Assembly (NCBI GenBank): GCA_035697325.1
Contig: DASSDB010000002.1
Coordinates: 341,232-405,231 of the forward strand
Length of the DNA: 64,000 nt
Reading direction: 5' to 3'
DNA from: Candidatus Saccharimonadales bacterium
Lineage (GTDB): Bacteria; Patescibacteriota; Saccharimonadia; Saccharimonadales; Saccharimonadaceae
Shown piece after piece: positions 24,121 through 31,873 of the stretch. Position numbers and translations under genes: made by a program. Below the pieces are notes generated by a model. It saw only the letters and a list, made by a program, of their open reading frames with translations. It did not search any database and had not been told where the DNA came from. Within the stretch, counting starts at the first letter, position 1, and the number at the start of each line of letters is the position of its first letter.

Positions 24121-24758
24121 GATTTTGTAGAGTGAGCTTTTATTTTCTTGTATCGCCATATCAGCCACATGGCGATTAGAAGAACAAGAATGACGGTGGT
24201 AATCTGCGTGGTCGTGTCTAAGTGGCCGAGAAGTTCTGCCGTTTGTACGCCGGAATATCCAAGACCGAGGAAAAATATCGCTGCCACGGCTGAGCCAAGG
24301 GCGGATGAGGTAAAAAATATGGAAAGTGGGAGTCTGATAAACCCACTTCCTAACGATAAAAGCGTGCCGGGAAAAACAGGCAGCGCGTGCATCGTAAAAA
24401 GAATCCACCAGCTTTTTGCCGGTTTTTCCTTGCCTAATTTTATACCGTAGGATTCAATTTGTCTGTGAGTATAGCCAAAAAACTTGCGGCCATTTGCAAA
24501 TAAGACATTCTCTAATTTATCGGCAAGCAGATAAAGAATATATCCACTGAGAGCCCGTGCAACCCCTGATATAAGGGCGAGTACTCCCAAGTACCACCAC
24601 GGTAAGGATTGGACATGAGCGGCAATACCGGCAGGGAGAAGGACGAGGAGGGCGGGTATGGGTGAAATGATCTCATCGATGCATGTGCCGATAAAAACAA
24701 ACAATTCCAGCGGAACGGTCTTCATGAGCTGCTCTAAGAAATGGGCGATATCATTCAT
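24117..24758 (-). CDS. DedA/VTT family membrane protein
   Basis: Protein of 213 aa with the DedA pattern: an N-terminal re-entrant region (DEIISPIPALLVLLPAG), an Arg-containing segment (ISGVARALSGYILYLLADKL), a YTHRQIESYG motif and a C-terminal helix with GLGYSGVQTAELLG. DedA proteins take part in envelope homeostasis and undecaprenyl-phosphate or lipid flipping. Third gene of a minus-strand operon; its start overlaps the end of the upstream gene by 8 bp. Confidence 0.85.
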   Translation of the reverse strand: MNDIAHFLEQLMKTVPLELFVFIGTCIDEIISPIPALLVLLPAGIAAHVQSLPWWYLGVLALISGVARALSGYILYLLADKLENVLFANGRKFFGYTHRQIESYGIKLGKEKPAKSWWILFTMHALPVFPGTLLSLGSGFIRLPLSIFFTSSALGSAVAAIFFLGLGYSGVQTAELLGHLDTTTQITTVILVLLIAMWLIWRYKKIKAHSTKS

Positions 24759-26232
24759 ATGCGTTTACTTTCTGCTCAGCTGCTTCGAATTGTACCACCC
24801 AACCTGTTTGACGGATACTTTTATAGACACCATTTTGCAAGAAATCACCATTTGCTGTAAATGTTTCGGGGAAACCGCGTGTTTCGGCCATTTTTTGACG
24901 ATATTTTTGCACGGCTTGCGTGGCATCAGTAAGGTAGCTGAGATTATGAGTTTGTTCGTAGGTATCGGCGAGCAGCGTAATGTATTGCGCGCCCCAATAG
25001 CTCCATATGGCATCCCCTCCATAATTTGGAACGAATGTTTTTACTACCCAGGGGACATCCTTTGCACTTAGCTTAGCCTGGTATTTTATAGGGAATGGGT
25101 CGGCAATATGTTGGTCACGAATAAAGTGAATGCTTTTTTCAATATAAGGGAGGTGGGCCGGATTGGCGGCGCTAAGAAAGCCGGTGGGAAGTGCGATAAG
25201 CCAATCTGAAGAATAGTTCGTTTTTGGGTCGTGATTGCGGATATCATCTTTGAAGTGCCCTTCGCTTTCATCCCAATATCGCGCCAGGATCACTTCATGG
25301 AGGGCTGCTAGCTGGGAATCGGGTGTGCTTTGGATTCCAAGGTCGTTTGCGAGCGAAAGAGTCTTCCACAAGATGACATTATCGTAAAACGAACTTTCGC
25401 GGGTAACTCCATCGCGGGCAGCCGCAAGGTGGAGATCATTACGGATAAGCTTTGTATGAGGATCCTGAACTTGAGAAAGATAAATGCCGAGCAATTTTTG
25501 CAGGTCCGCTCGCCTTGAGGCGAGGATATCCCGCACTGTTTTTGTCGTTTGAAGCTTATAAGGACTGTTTTTGTAGGGTGAATCGTTTTGAAGTGCATTA
25601 AATGCATACAGTATGCCATAAAGTGTATCTGAGGGTACCGAACCGGGGTGAACTTCTGTTAAGGCAACCGATTTAGCTCCCGTTGGGACGATTGTAGTCG
25701 TCAACGTATCGCCATTTGTGAACGCGTCAAGCGCATACAGTGCCGACTGAAGATAGATACGCTGGCGATTCTCCCAATCTTTCTGATTATGAATTGTCTT
25801 AGGATCGAGCAAAGAATTATAAAAGACACCAAGGTTGCGCGGATATAACACACTAAATTGATCACCTGAAATGAGGTAGGGTTTTGAAGGATCGAAGCGA
25901 AGATTGTGAATATAGTCGATGATCTCATTGGGGTTGGAGGTGGGTGCCTTTGGGCTGCCCGTGTACGCATTCTGTACTATGAGAAAACCTGATTTGTAGT
26001 AGCCCACAGCTTGTGCGGCAACCCCACTGTACACATGAAGATCGAATTGTTTTTTAGCTTCGATCCTATTTTCCGCTACGGTCGTGATGTACGGTTGCTG
26101 AACAATATTCCAGCTGGCGTAAGGGTTGGTAAGAGAAAGCCATATATGAAAAATACCTATCACCACAATTGCAATAAGTGCGGTGAAGAGGTATTTCTTT
26201 TTTTGCGGAGTCTGTTTTTTAGACTGAGCCAT
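24751..26232 (-). CDS. Membrane-anchored six-hairpin-like protein
   Basis: Protein of 493 aa with a single N-terminal anchor (YLFTALIAIVVIGIFHIWLS) and a large extracytoplasmic domain. Repeated helical segments with aromatic and acidic residues (SLDPKTIHNQKDWENRQRIY, YDNVILWKTLSLANDLG, YGGDAIWSYWGAQYITLLAD, TGWVVQFEAAEQ) look like an alpha/alpha-barrel of the six-hairpin glycosidase type. The glycosidase call is inference; I cannot identify catalytic acids with certainty. It sits between a DUF5684-like gene (15-bp gap) and dedA in one operon. Confidence 0.6.
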   Translation of the reverse strand: MAQSKKQTPQKKKYLFTALIAIVVIGIFHIWLSLTNPYASWNIVQQPYITTVAENRIEAKKQFDLHVYSGVAAQAVGYYKSGFLIVQNAYTGSPKAPTSNPNEIIDYIHNLRFDPSKPYLISGDQFSVLYPRNLGVFYNSLLDPKTIHNQKDWENRQRIYLQSALYALDAFTNGDTLTTTIVPTGAKSVALTEVHPGSVPSDTLYGILYAFNALQNDSPYKNSPYKLQTTKTVRDILASRRADLQKLLGIYLSQVQDPHTKLIRNDLHLAAARDGVTRESSFYDNVILWKTLSLANDLGIQSTPDSQLAALHEVILARYWDESEGHFKDDIRNHDPKTNYSSDWLIALPTGFLSAANPAHLPYIEKSIHFIRDQHIADPFPIKYQAKLSAKDVPWVVKTFVPNYGGDAIWSYWGAQYITLLADTYEQTHNLSYLTDATQAVQKYRQKMAETRGFPETFTANGDFLQNGVYKSIRQTGWVVQFEAAEQKVNAYE

Positions 26233-26246
26233 ATGTGAAAATACGA

Positions 26247-26786
26247 TTATGGTGCCGGTGTAGGAGTGGTAGGGGGAGGTGTTGCATTAGTCGATGCTGC
26301 TGGCTTTGCGGATTCTAGCCCTTTCCAGGTTGATTTGTCGAAAGCGAGCCAGATAAGCCATACAATAGGCAAGAAGATGGCAAGGAGCACAAACCAGCCT
26401 TCTTTTTGAAGCTTGAGACCAATGTTGTATTCGGCTATGATCAGCATAACGACCGATATGATGTTAACGATCGGAATAAGCGCGATAACGGCCCAAAAAC
26501 CTTTTTGGTCACCCAGCTCGAGAAGAACCCACATATTGTAAATCGGTACCCAAGCTTTCCAGGCTTCAACGCCGGCTTTTTTAAAGATGCGGCTTAGGAG
26601 AAACGCGCTAATAACGTAACCGACAAGTGCAGCAATAAGGCCGAAAATAAGCATAAATGCCAACACGCCCGCCGCAGTCGCGCTGTCCATTTGCGAACTC
26701 GCGCCATACATTGAGTTTGTATCGTACATGTATGGATCACCGTAGTACTGATCTGACGCTTGTCCTAATAATGAAAGGAACTTCAT
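26247..26786 (-). CDS. DUF5684-like membrane protein
   Basis: Protein of 179 aa with about four membrane segments. The EAWKAWVPIYNMWVLLELGD and FWAVIALIPIVNIISVVMLI segments match the pattern of DUF5684, often found near signal peptidases. The C-terminus is a Pro/Thr tail (TPPPTTPTPAP). First gene of the operon; GGGGAG lies about 12 nt upstream of the start. Function unknown. Confidence 0.72.
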   Translation of the reverse strand: MKFLSLLGQASDQYYGDPYMYDTNSMYGASSQMDSATAAGVLAFMLIFGLIAALVGYVISAFLLSRIFKKAGVEAWKAWVPIYNMWVLLELGDQKGFWAVIALIPIVNIISVVMLIIAEYNIGLKLQKEGWFVLLAIFLPIVWLIWLAFDKSTWKGLESAKPAASTNATPPPTTPTPAP

Positions 26787-26850
26787 TGTTGCTATTTCTC
26801 CCCTATTGTTATCTTGAGCTCATTGTAGCACGGTGGTAAAATAAAGCATA

Positions 26851-27666
26851 GTGACAAAAAGCTTAAATGGAACTGAATTAGTCGGCTATATTAAAGAGCG
26901 CCAAGCACGACAAGTGCGGGGGCTTCGTCAGGCGCGCAAAATATTCCCTAAGCTCGTTATTATCAAAACACCCGGTGCCTCAAAAGTTATAAATACGTAC
27001 GTTCGTTTAAAGCAGTCGTACGGTGCAGACATTCTGATTCAAACAGATATAGAAACGGTTACTGAAGCCGAAATGCCGACAGTGATCAACCGGCTGAATA
27101 ACGATGAATCGGTTCATGGTGTTATTGTGCAGTTGCCTCTGGACGATCCGGCCAAAACCGATGAAATTCTGAACCTCATTGCTCCTGAAAAGGATGTTGA
27201 TGGGCTGGGTAATGACGCCGCCTTTGATAGTGCGACCGCCATTGCAATTAATTGGCTACTAGCGGGGTATGGGGTGGCTCTTGAAAATAAGCGCATTGCT
27301 ATTGTGGGGAATGGTCGTCTTGTAGGAGCGCCGCTTGCTCGCATGTGGACACGCAGTGGTTTTATGGTGAATGTACTCGATCGCTCGACGGTTGATATAG
27401 CTAAGGAATTGCGCTCAAGCGACGTTGTGGTAACAGCAACGGGCGTCCCTCGCTTGGTCACTGCCGCAATGCTGAGTGTAGGCGCGGTGGTTGTTGATGC
27501 GGGAACGGCAAGCGAAAAAGGCGTTATTGTAGGGGATCTTGACGAAAGCGTGAGAGAACGTGACGATCTTACGATCACTCCCGAAAAAGGTGGCGTCGGC
27601 CCGCTGACGGTAGCGGCACTTTTTGATAACGTTATTGCTGCGGCAATGCGTAGGGTAGAGAACTAG
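26851..27666 (+). CDS. folD: Methylenetetrahydrofolate dehydrogenase/cyclohydrolase
   Basis: Protein of 271 aa from GTG. The catalytic Tyr-Lys pair is in NTYVRLKQSYGAD; VIVQLPLDDPAKTDEILNLI, APEKDVDGLG and the Rossmann VGNGRLVGAPLARMWTR follow in order. The final family motif TPVPGGVGPMT reads TPEKGGVGPLT. FolD interconverts methylene- and formyl-THF with NADP. Slightly shorter than usual (~285 aa). A short leader with AAAGCATAG precedes the GTG. It overlaps the convergent response-regulator gene by 4 bp. Confidence 0.93.
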   Translation: MTKSLNGTELVGYIKERQARQVRGLRQARKIFPKLVIIKTPGASKVINTYVRLKQSYGADILIQTDIETVTEAEMPTVINRLNNDESVHGVIVQLPLDDPAKTDEILNLIAPEKDVDGLGNDAAFDSATAIAINWLLAGYGVALENKRIAIVGNGRLVGAPLARMWTRSGFMVNVLDRSTVDIAKELRSSDVVVTATGVPRLVTAAMLSVGAVVVDAGTASEKGVIVGDLDESVRERDDLTITPEKGGVGPLTVAALFDNVIAAAMRRVEN

Positions 27667-28034
27667 GCCAGCCCGAGAGCTTCTTTAACCCGTGCGACAA
27701 CTTGGCGTGGCGTGAGATCGGCTTTAACGATGTAGCTATGGATACCCAGTGAACGAAGCGACTTAGGTGCCTCTTCTTCGCCTAGGTTAGTAAGGATAAT
27801 GACAGGAATTTGTTTGCCCCAATCGGCGGCGCGGATTTGCGTAAGCGCCTCTTCGCCATTCATATTTGGCATCTGGAGATCGAGAAGAATGATGTCTGGC
27901 AAAAAACTTTTTACCATGGCTACACCTTGTTTGCCGTTGTCCGCTAGTTGCACCTCAAAACCGTCGGCCTCGAATTTCATACGGTACATTTGACTAATAA
28001 CTTGGTCGTCTTCAATAATGGCAATTTTTGTCAT
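27663..28034 (-). CDS. Single-domain response regulator
   Basis: Protein of 123 aa consisting only of a receiver domain: acidic pair EDD near residue 9, phospho-acceptor Asp52 in LLDLQMPNMNG, Thr in ILTNLG and Lys in IVKADLTP. No output domain, so it probably acts by protein contact or in a phosphorelay. The histidine kinase at 31.9-34.1 kb is the nearest possible partner, but the genes are not linked in an operon. Confidence 0.92.
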   Translation of the reverse strand: MTKIAIIEDDQVISQMYRMKFEADGFEVQLADNGKQGVAMVKSFLPDIILLDLQMPNMNGEEALTQIRAADWGKQIPVIILTNLGEEEAPKSLRSLGIHSYIVKADLTPRQVVARVKEALGLA

Positions 28035-28161
28035 ACGTAGTTCTTATAGTAGCACCATATGGCATATTCATACAGATGCTGGCATTTATACCGGTTATGT
28101 GTATATTTTCAAATCTTACTAGATAATTTATAGTGAATGGCTGAAGGATGTAACTATATCT

Positions 28162-29637
28162 ATGAAAAAGCCTCTTTTAGCTTTTGCGGCAAAATCCCCA
28201 GCTTCGTTAGAAATGGCCGGAGAAAAGAGAGCGCTTGCGCTTTTTCACGAAACCGCTCAAAAAGTTCCTGCGTATAAGGACTTTTTAGCCAAGGAAAAGG
28301 TAGACCACAAAAAAATTAAAACCATTGCTGATTTTAAGGCGTACGTTCCTATTGTCGATAAAAAAAATTACTTAAGTCAATACCCGCTAAAAGATCTCTG
28401 TTTTGAGGGAGATCTTTTTTCAAATCATATTGTGTCAGTGAGCTCGGGGTCCTCGGGTGTGCCTACTTTTTGGCCAAGGGGAACTTACCAGGACATAGAG
28501 GGTAGCGAGATGTTTGGTGAGATTTATGATAATAGTTTCGCAATGCAAACCAAGAAAACGCTTGCTGTAGTGTGCTTTTCTATGGGAACCTGGATTGCCG
28601 GAACATTTACCACGACCGCTACCCTTTTGTATGCCGACAAAGGGCGTCCGGTAAATGTCGTCACCCCTGGTCTTGAGAGGGAAGAGACGGTAAAAGCGAT
28701 TAAAAACCTGGCCGGAAACTATGAGCAGATTGTATTAATAGGTTACCCACCGTTCATAAAAGATATGCTAGACGAGGGAAGACGAGTTGGGATTAACTGG
28801 CGGCATTTGAAAGTGCGTCTTTTGCTTGCAAGCGAGTCATTTAGTGAAGAATGGCGTGATTATGTTTTGCGGGAACTAGGATCGAAAGATCCGTTTTATG
28901 ACACAAGTAGCATTTATGGGAGTGCTGATGCTGGCATTTTTGGTGTCGAGACGCCGCTATCAATTTTGATTCGCAGAATATATAATCAGCGCTCGCGGGT
29001 ACGGCAAAAGCTATTTGGTACACCAATTTTGCCCTCCTTTGTGCAATACGATCCTCGGCGGCGGTATTTTGAAAAAGTACAAGATAACTTAGTATTTACG
29101 GCGCGTTCGGGCGTTCCACTTATCCGGTATGATATTCAAGATGCGGGTGGAATAGTATCGTTTCAAGAGGCGATCGAGCCCATTCATGATCGACTGTATG
29201 AATTAGCTCAAAAATATAACGTGAATATTCCAAAGCTTCACCAACCGTTTTTGTATGTACATGGCAGGAAGCTGTTTTCGACAACAATTTATGGCGTCAA
29301 TATCTATCCAGAAAATATAAAGGCCGCATTGATTGACCGCCGTGTAAGAAAGTGGACAACAGGCTTGTTTACCATGAGCACGAAAAATTATTCGGATATG
29401 GATCAGTACTTTGAAATTAACGTAGAACTACGCCCCGGGTTTATAGCCAAATCGCAGCATCAGCTTACACTTGAAGCAGTTATTTTAGAGAAGCTAGTAA
29501 AGTTGAACGCCGAATTCCACAAGCTTCATGAAGTGATTGGGGTGAAGGTTCGACCCCAAGTTCACTTGGTGTCGTTTGGTGATTCGACCCATTTTCCTCA
29601 CGGCGCAAAACATAAGTGGGTCGAAAAGGAGACTTGA
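28162..29637 (+). CDS. Adenylate-forming enzyme (PaaK/LuxE-like)
   Basis: Protein of 491 aa. The phosphate-binding loop SVSSGSSGVPTFWPRG and the later SSIYGSADAGIFGVET (family motif YGSTE-like) and LIRYDIQDAGG segments match the phenylacetate-CoA ligase branch of ANL enzymes. These activate a carboxylate as an acyl-adenylate and pass it to CoA, a protein or another acceptor. The stop codon overlaps the start of the ThiF-like gene (TGATG), implying coupled translation and a shared pathway. Substrate unknown. Confidence 0.78.
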   Translation: MKKPLLAFAAKSPASLEMAGEKRALALFHETAQKVPAYKDFLAKEKVDHKKIKTIADFKAYVPIVDKKNYLSQYPLKDLCFEGDLFSNHIVSVSSGSSGVPTFWPRGTYQDIEGSEMFGEIYDNSFAMQTKKTLAVVCFSMGTWIAGTFTTTATLLYADKGRPVNVVTPGLEREETVKAIKNLAGNYEQIVLIGYPPFIKDMLDEGRRVGINWRHLKVRLLLASESFSEEWRDYVLRELGSKDPFYDTSSIYGSADAGIFGVETPLSILIRRIYNQRSRVRQKLFGTPILPSFVQYDPRRRYFEKVQDNLVFTARSGVPLIRYDIQDAGGIVSFQEAIEPIHDRLYELAQKYNVNIPKLHQPFLYVHGRKLFSTTIYGVNIYPENIKAALIDRRVRKWTTGLFTMSTKNYSDMDQYFEINVELRPGFIAKSQHQLTLEAVILEKLVKLNAEFHKLHEVIGVKVRPQVHLVSFGDSTHFPHGAKHKWVEKET

Positions 29638-30884
29638 TGGGCCAGGGAAGACTTGCGCAGAGTGATCATACAACCGAGTGGCCCGCCGTACTAAAGCGGG
29701 CGTATAAAGAAGCTCACCATGATAATTTGAGTTGGAATCCTATTATTGTTGAAATGGATAAGCCTAATGCCCACAAGACCTTTGAGGCACTGATAGAACG
29801 TGAGACTATTCTTAGGGTAATTGATAATTACGATGAACAGTTTGCTGAGCTTACTGTAAGTCGCCATCCGCAGTTATATCGAGCTTCGCTTGATGTAAAA
29901 CGCGAATCGCTAAAAGAGTACTTACTAAAGCACTATGCGGGTCAACAGTCGTGGCAATTGGGATCATGGGTATATTTTCCCTGGACTGGTGTGTTGGTGC
30001 ATATACTTCAAGATGAACTCTTTCAAGAATCGCGGACTATTCGAAATAAAAATCTATTAACAGTTGAGGAGCAGCAAAAGTATGCCGAATTTTCGGTAGG
30101 TTGTGTTGGCATGAGCGTGGGGAGCAATGTGGCACTTTCACTTGCAATTACCGGCGGTTCTAAGCGACTAAAAATTGCCGACGGTGCAGTTATTAGCGCC
30201 TCGAATCTCAATAGAATCGTGGCAGGTGTGGCTGATGTTGGCATGTCAAAGTCACTAGTGGTAGCTCGAAAGCTTTATGAAATGAACCCTTACCTTGAAA
30301 TTGAGCGGTTTGATCAGGATATTACAAAAGATTCGATACAGCGTTTTTTTGAAGCCCCATGGCAGCTTGACGCTGTAGTAGATGAAATCGATGACTTAAA
30401 GATGAAAATATTGCTTCGGGTAGAGGCCCGCAAGCGTCGTATACCCGTTGTTATGGCAACCGATCTCGGCGACGATGTTATGATTGACGTGGAACGATTT
30501 GACAAAGACGGTAACTTGCCACTATTTCATGGGCTAGTGGGTAATATTGAGGAGCTACTTGATCGCGAAGTCGGTAAGCAAGAATGGTTAAAATACGCCA
30601 TGCAAATTATTGGCGTAAAAAATGTCTCGTTGCGCATGCAGCAATCGCTTCTAGATGTGGGCACGAAAATAGTTACTCAACCCCAACTTGGGAGCACAGC
30701 CTTGATGTCCGGAGCCGTAGCAGCGTATGCAGTTCGTCAAATTGCTCTGGAGCATCCCCTACAAACAGGAAGAACACTTATCTCTCTCGATTCAAAACTA
30801 CGAAAAGACATCGTATCATTTGCCTACAAGCGTGAGCTGTCGCGTCATACAAGACAGCTCACGCAAGCACTTGAAGCTATGTAA
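29637..30884 (+). CDS. ThiF/E1-like adenylyltransferase (MoeY-like N-terminal half)
   Basis: Protein of 415 aa from the ATG at 29637. A ~140-residue helical N-terminal region precedes an E1-like Rossmann domain: SVGCVGMSVGSNVALSLA (nucleotide loop), KIADGAVISASNLNRIV (Asp and the Asn-Arg pair) and VVDEIDDLKMKILL. Such domains adenylate a C-terminal carboxylate of a small protein or peptide. No zinc-binding CXXC pairs are seen. Domain content plus the convergent nitroreductase-like gene recall M. tuberculosis MoeY, where as I recall both domains are in one chain. Confidence 0.82.
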   Translation: MGQGRLAQSDHTTEWPAVLKRAYKEAHHDNLSWNPIIVEMDKPNAHKTFEALIERETILRVIDNYDEQFAELTVSRHPQLYRASLDVKRESLKEYLLKHYAGQQSWQLGSWVYFPWTGVLVHILQDELFQESRTIRNKNLLTVEEQQKYAEFSVGCVGMSVGSNVALSLAITGGSKRLKIADGAVISASNLNRIVAGVADVGMSKSLVVARKLYEMNPYLEIERFDQDITKDSIQRFFEAPWQLDAVVDEIDDLKMKILLRVEARKRRIPVVMATDLGDDVMIDVERFDKDGNLPLFHGLVGNIEELLDREVGKQEWLKYAMQIIGVKNVSLRMQQSLLDVGTKIVTQPQLGSTALMSGAVAAYAVRQIALEHPLQTGRTLISLDSKLRKDIVSFAYKRELSRHTRQLTQALEAM

Positions 30885-31839
30885 GGAGCTCTTCAGCGGG
30901 GAGTCGTGGAGACGTATGCTTGAGGGGGTGAGTCGCTTTGCCAATGCGAATCATGGATTGAATACGATCTGTCGTGTGGAGCATTTTCTCAATATCTTCA
31001 TGAAATCGCGCTGCCTCAACGGGAGCAGTTAAGGTAGAGTGTGCGTACCCTTCTCGAGTGATTTCAAGAACTACTCGAAGATACGCCCTCCCTACCTCAA
31101 ACCAAAAATGAGGAACGTCCCCTCGTGAAGTAATAAAAAGAAGCCCCGAAGCTTGTAAGACACGCTGTTTATCGGCTTTTGCTTGGCGCTGACCATCGAC
31201 GCCTAATAGTATCGACCATTTTTGCCAGATGGAGCCTAGCCAATTATGGCCCATGACATATCCGTGGAGACCCGTCTTACTTTTTGACCAATTATAGTGT
31301 AAAAGGGGTGCCAGCTCCTTGCGAAACGCGCTGCTGCTAAGCGCTAAGCGCATACCTTTGTCTGTAATATCGGCAATCTGTTGAATAGTTTGAGTCGTTT
31401 CTACCAGTACTAGAGATGTGTTAGGAAGATCGTGGATTGTCTGACGGCATGAAGCAATGAGCGAAGGAGGCAGTGTGGTAGGCTTCATGTCATCACGATA
31501 GGAGTGGCGGTTTTGTAATAGTTCGAGTAATTCAGGCTGAGCTTCCGTCGCTTCTTCAAAACGTAATCGAGCAATCTCTTGGAGGGGATCGTCAGTTTGA
31601 ATAAAAGTGATAGTGGCTGTATAGCCTAAGCCTTTGCTTGCGAGAATAACAGCCTCAAGACAAATACCAAGACTTACCCACAGCTCGCGAGTTGTAGGAT
31701 CACCGGCCTTCAGAGTACGAGTTGGTTCAGAAAAAAGAGATAGTTCAACATATTTTGCTACAAATCGCCACGGCTGCGTGTTATGCACAGATGGGGCAAA
31801 ACTGGCGTAGTGTAGTATTTTTGCAATAGGTATAGCCAT
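30877..31839 (-). CDS. Acg-type nitroreductase-like protein
   Basis: Protein of 320 aa. The N-terminal LHYASFAPSVHNTQPWRF is the signature of the Acg/nitroreductase branch that binds FMN; LLQNRHSYRDDMKP and the later GLLFITSRGDVPHFWFEVGR are consistent. Members range from flavin sequestering proteins to peptide-oxidising dehydrogenases. It converges on the ThiF-like gene with an 8-bp overlap and diverges from the histidine kinase with a 34-bp gap. TATACT and AAAGCATAG lie in its short leader. Confidence 0.78.
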   Translation of the reverse strand: MAIPIAKILHYASFAPSVHNTQPWRFVAKYVELSLFSEPTRTLKAGDPTTRELWVSLGICLEAVILASKGLGYTATITFIQTDDPLQEIARLRFEEATEAQPELLELLQNRHSYRDDMKPTTLPPSLIASCRQTIHDLPNTSLVLVETTQTIQQIADITDKGMRLALSSSAFRKELAPLLHYNWSKSKTGLHGYVMGHNWLGSIWQKWSILLGVDGQRQAKADKQRVLQASGLLFITSRGDVPHFWFEVGRAYLRVVLEITREGYAHSTLTAPVEAARFHEDIEKMLHTTDRIQSMIRIGKATHPLKHTSPRLPAEELLT

Positions 31840-31873
31840 AATTCTATGCTTTATGAATTTAGTATAACATCGT

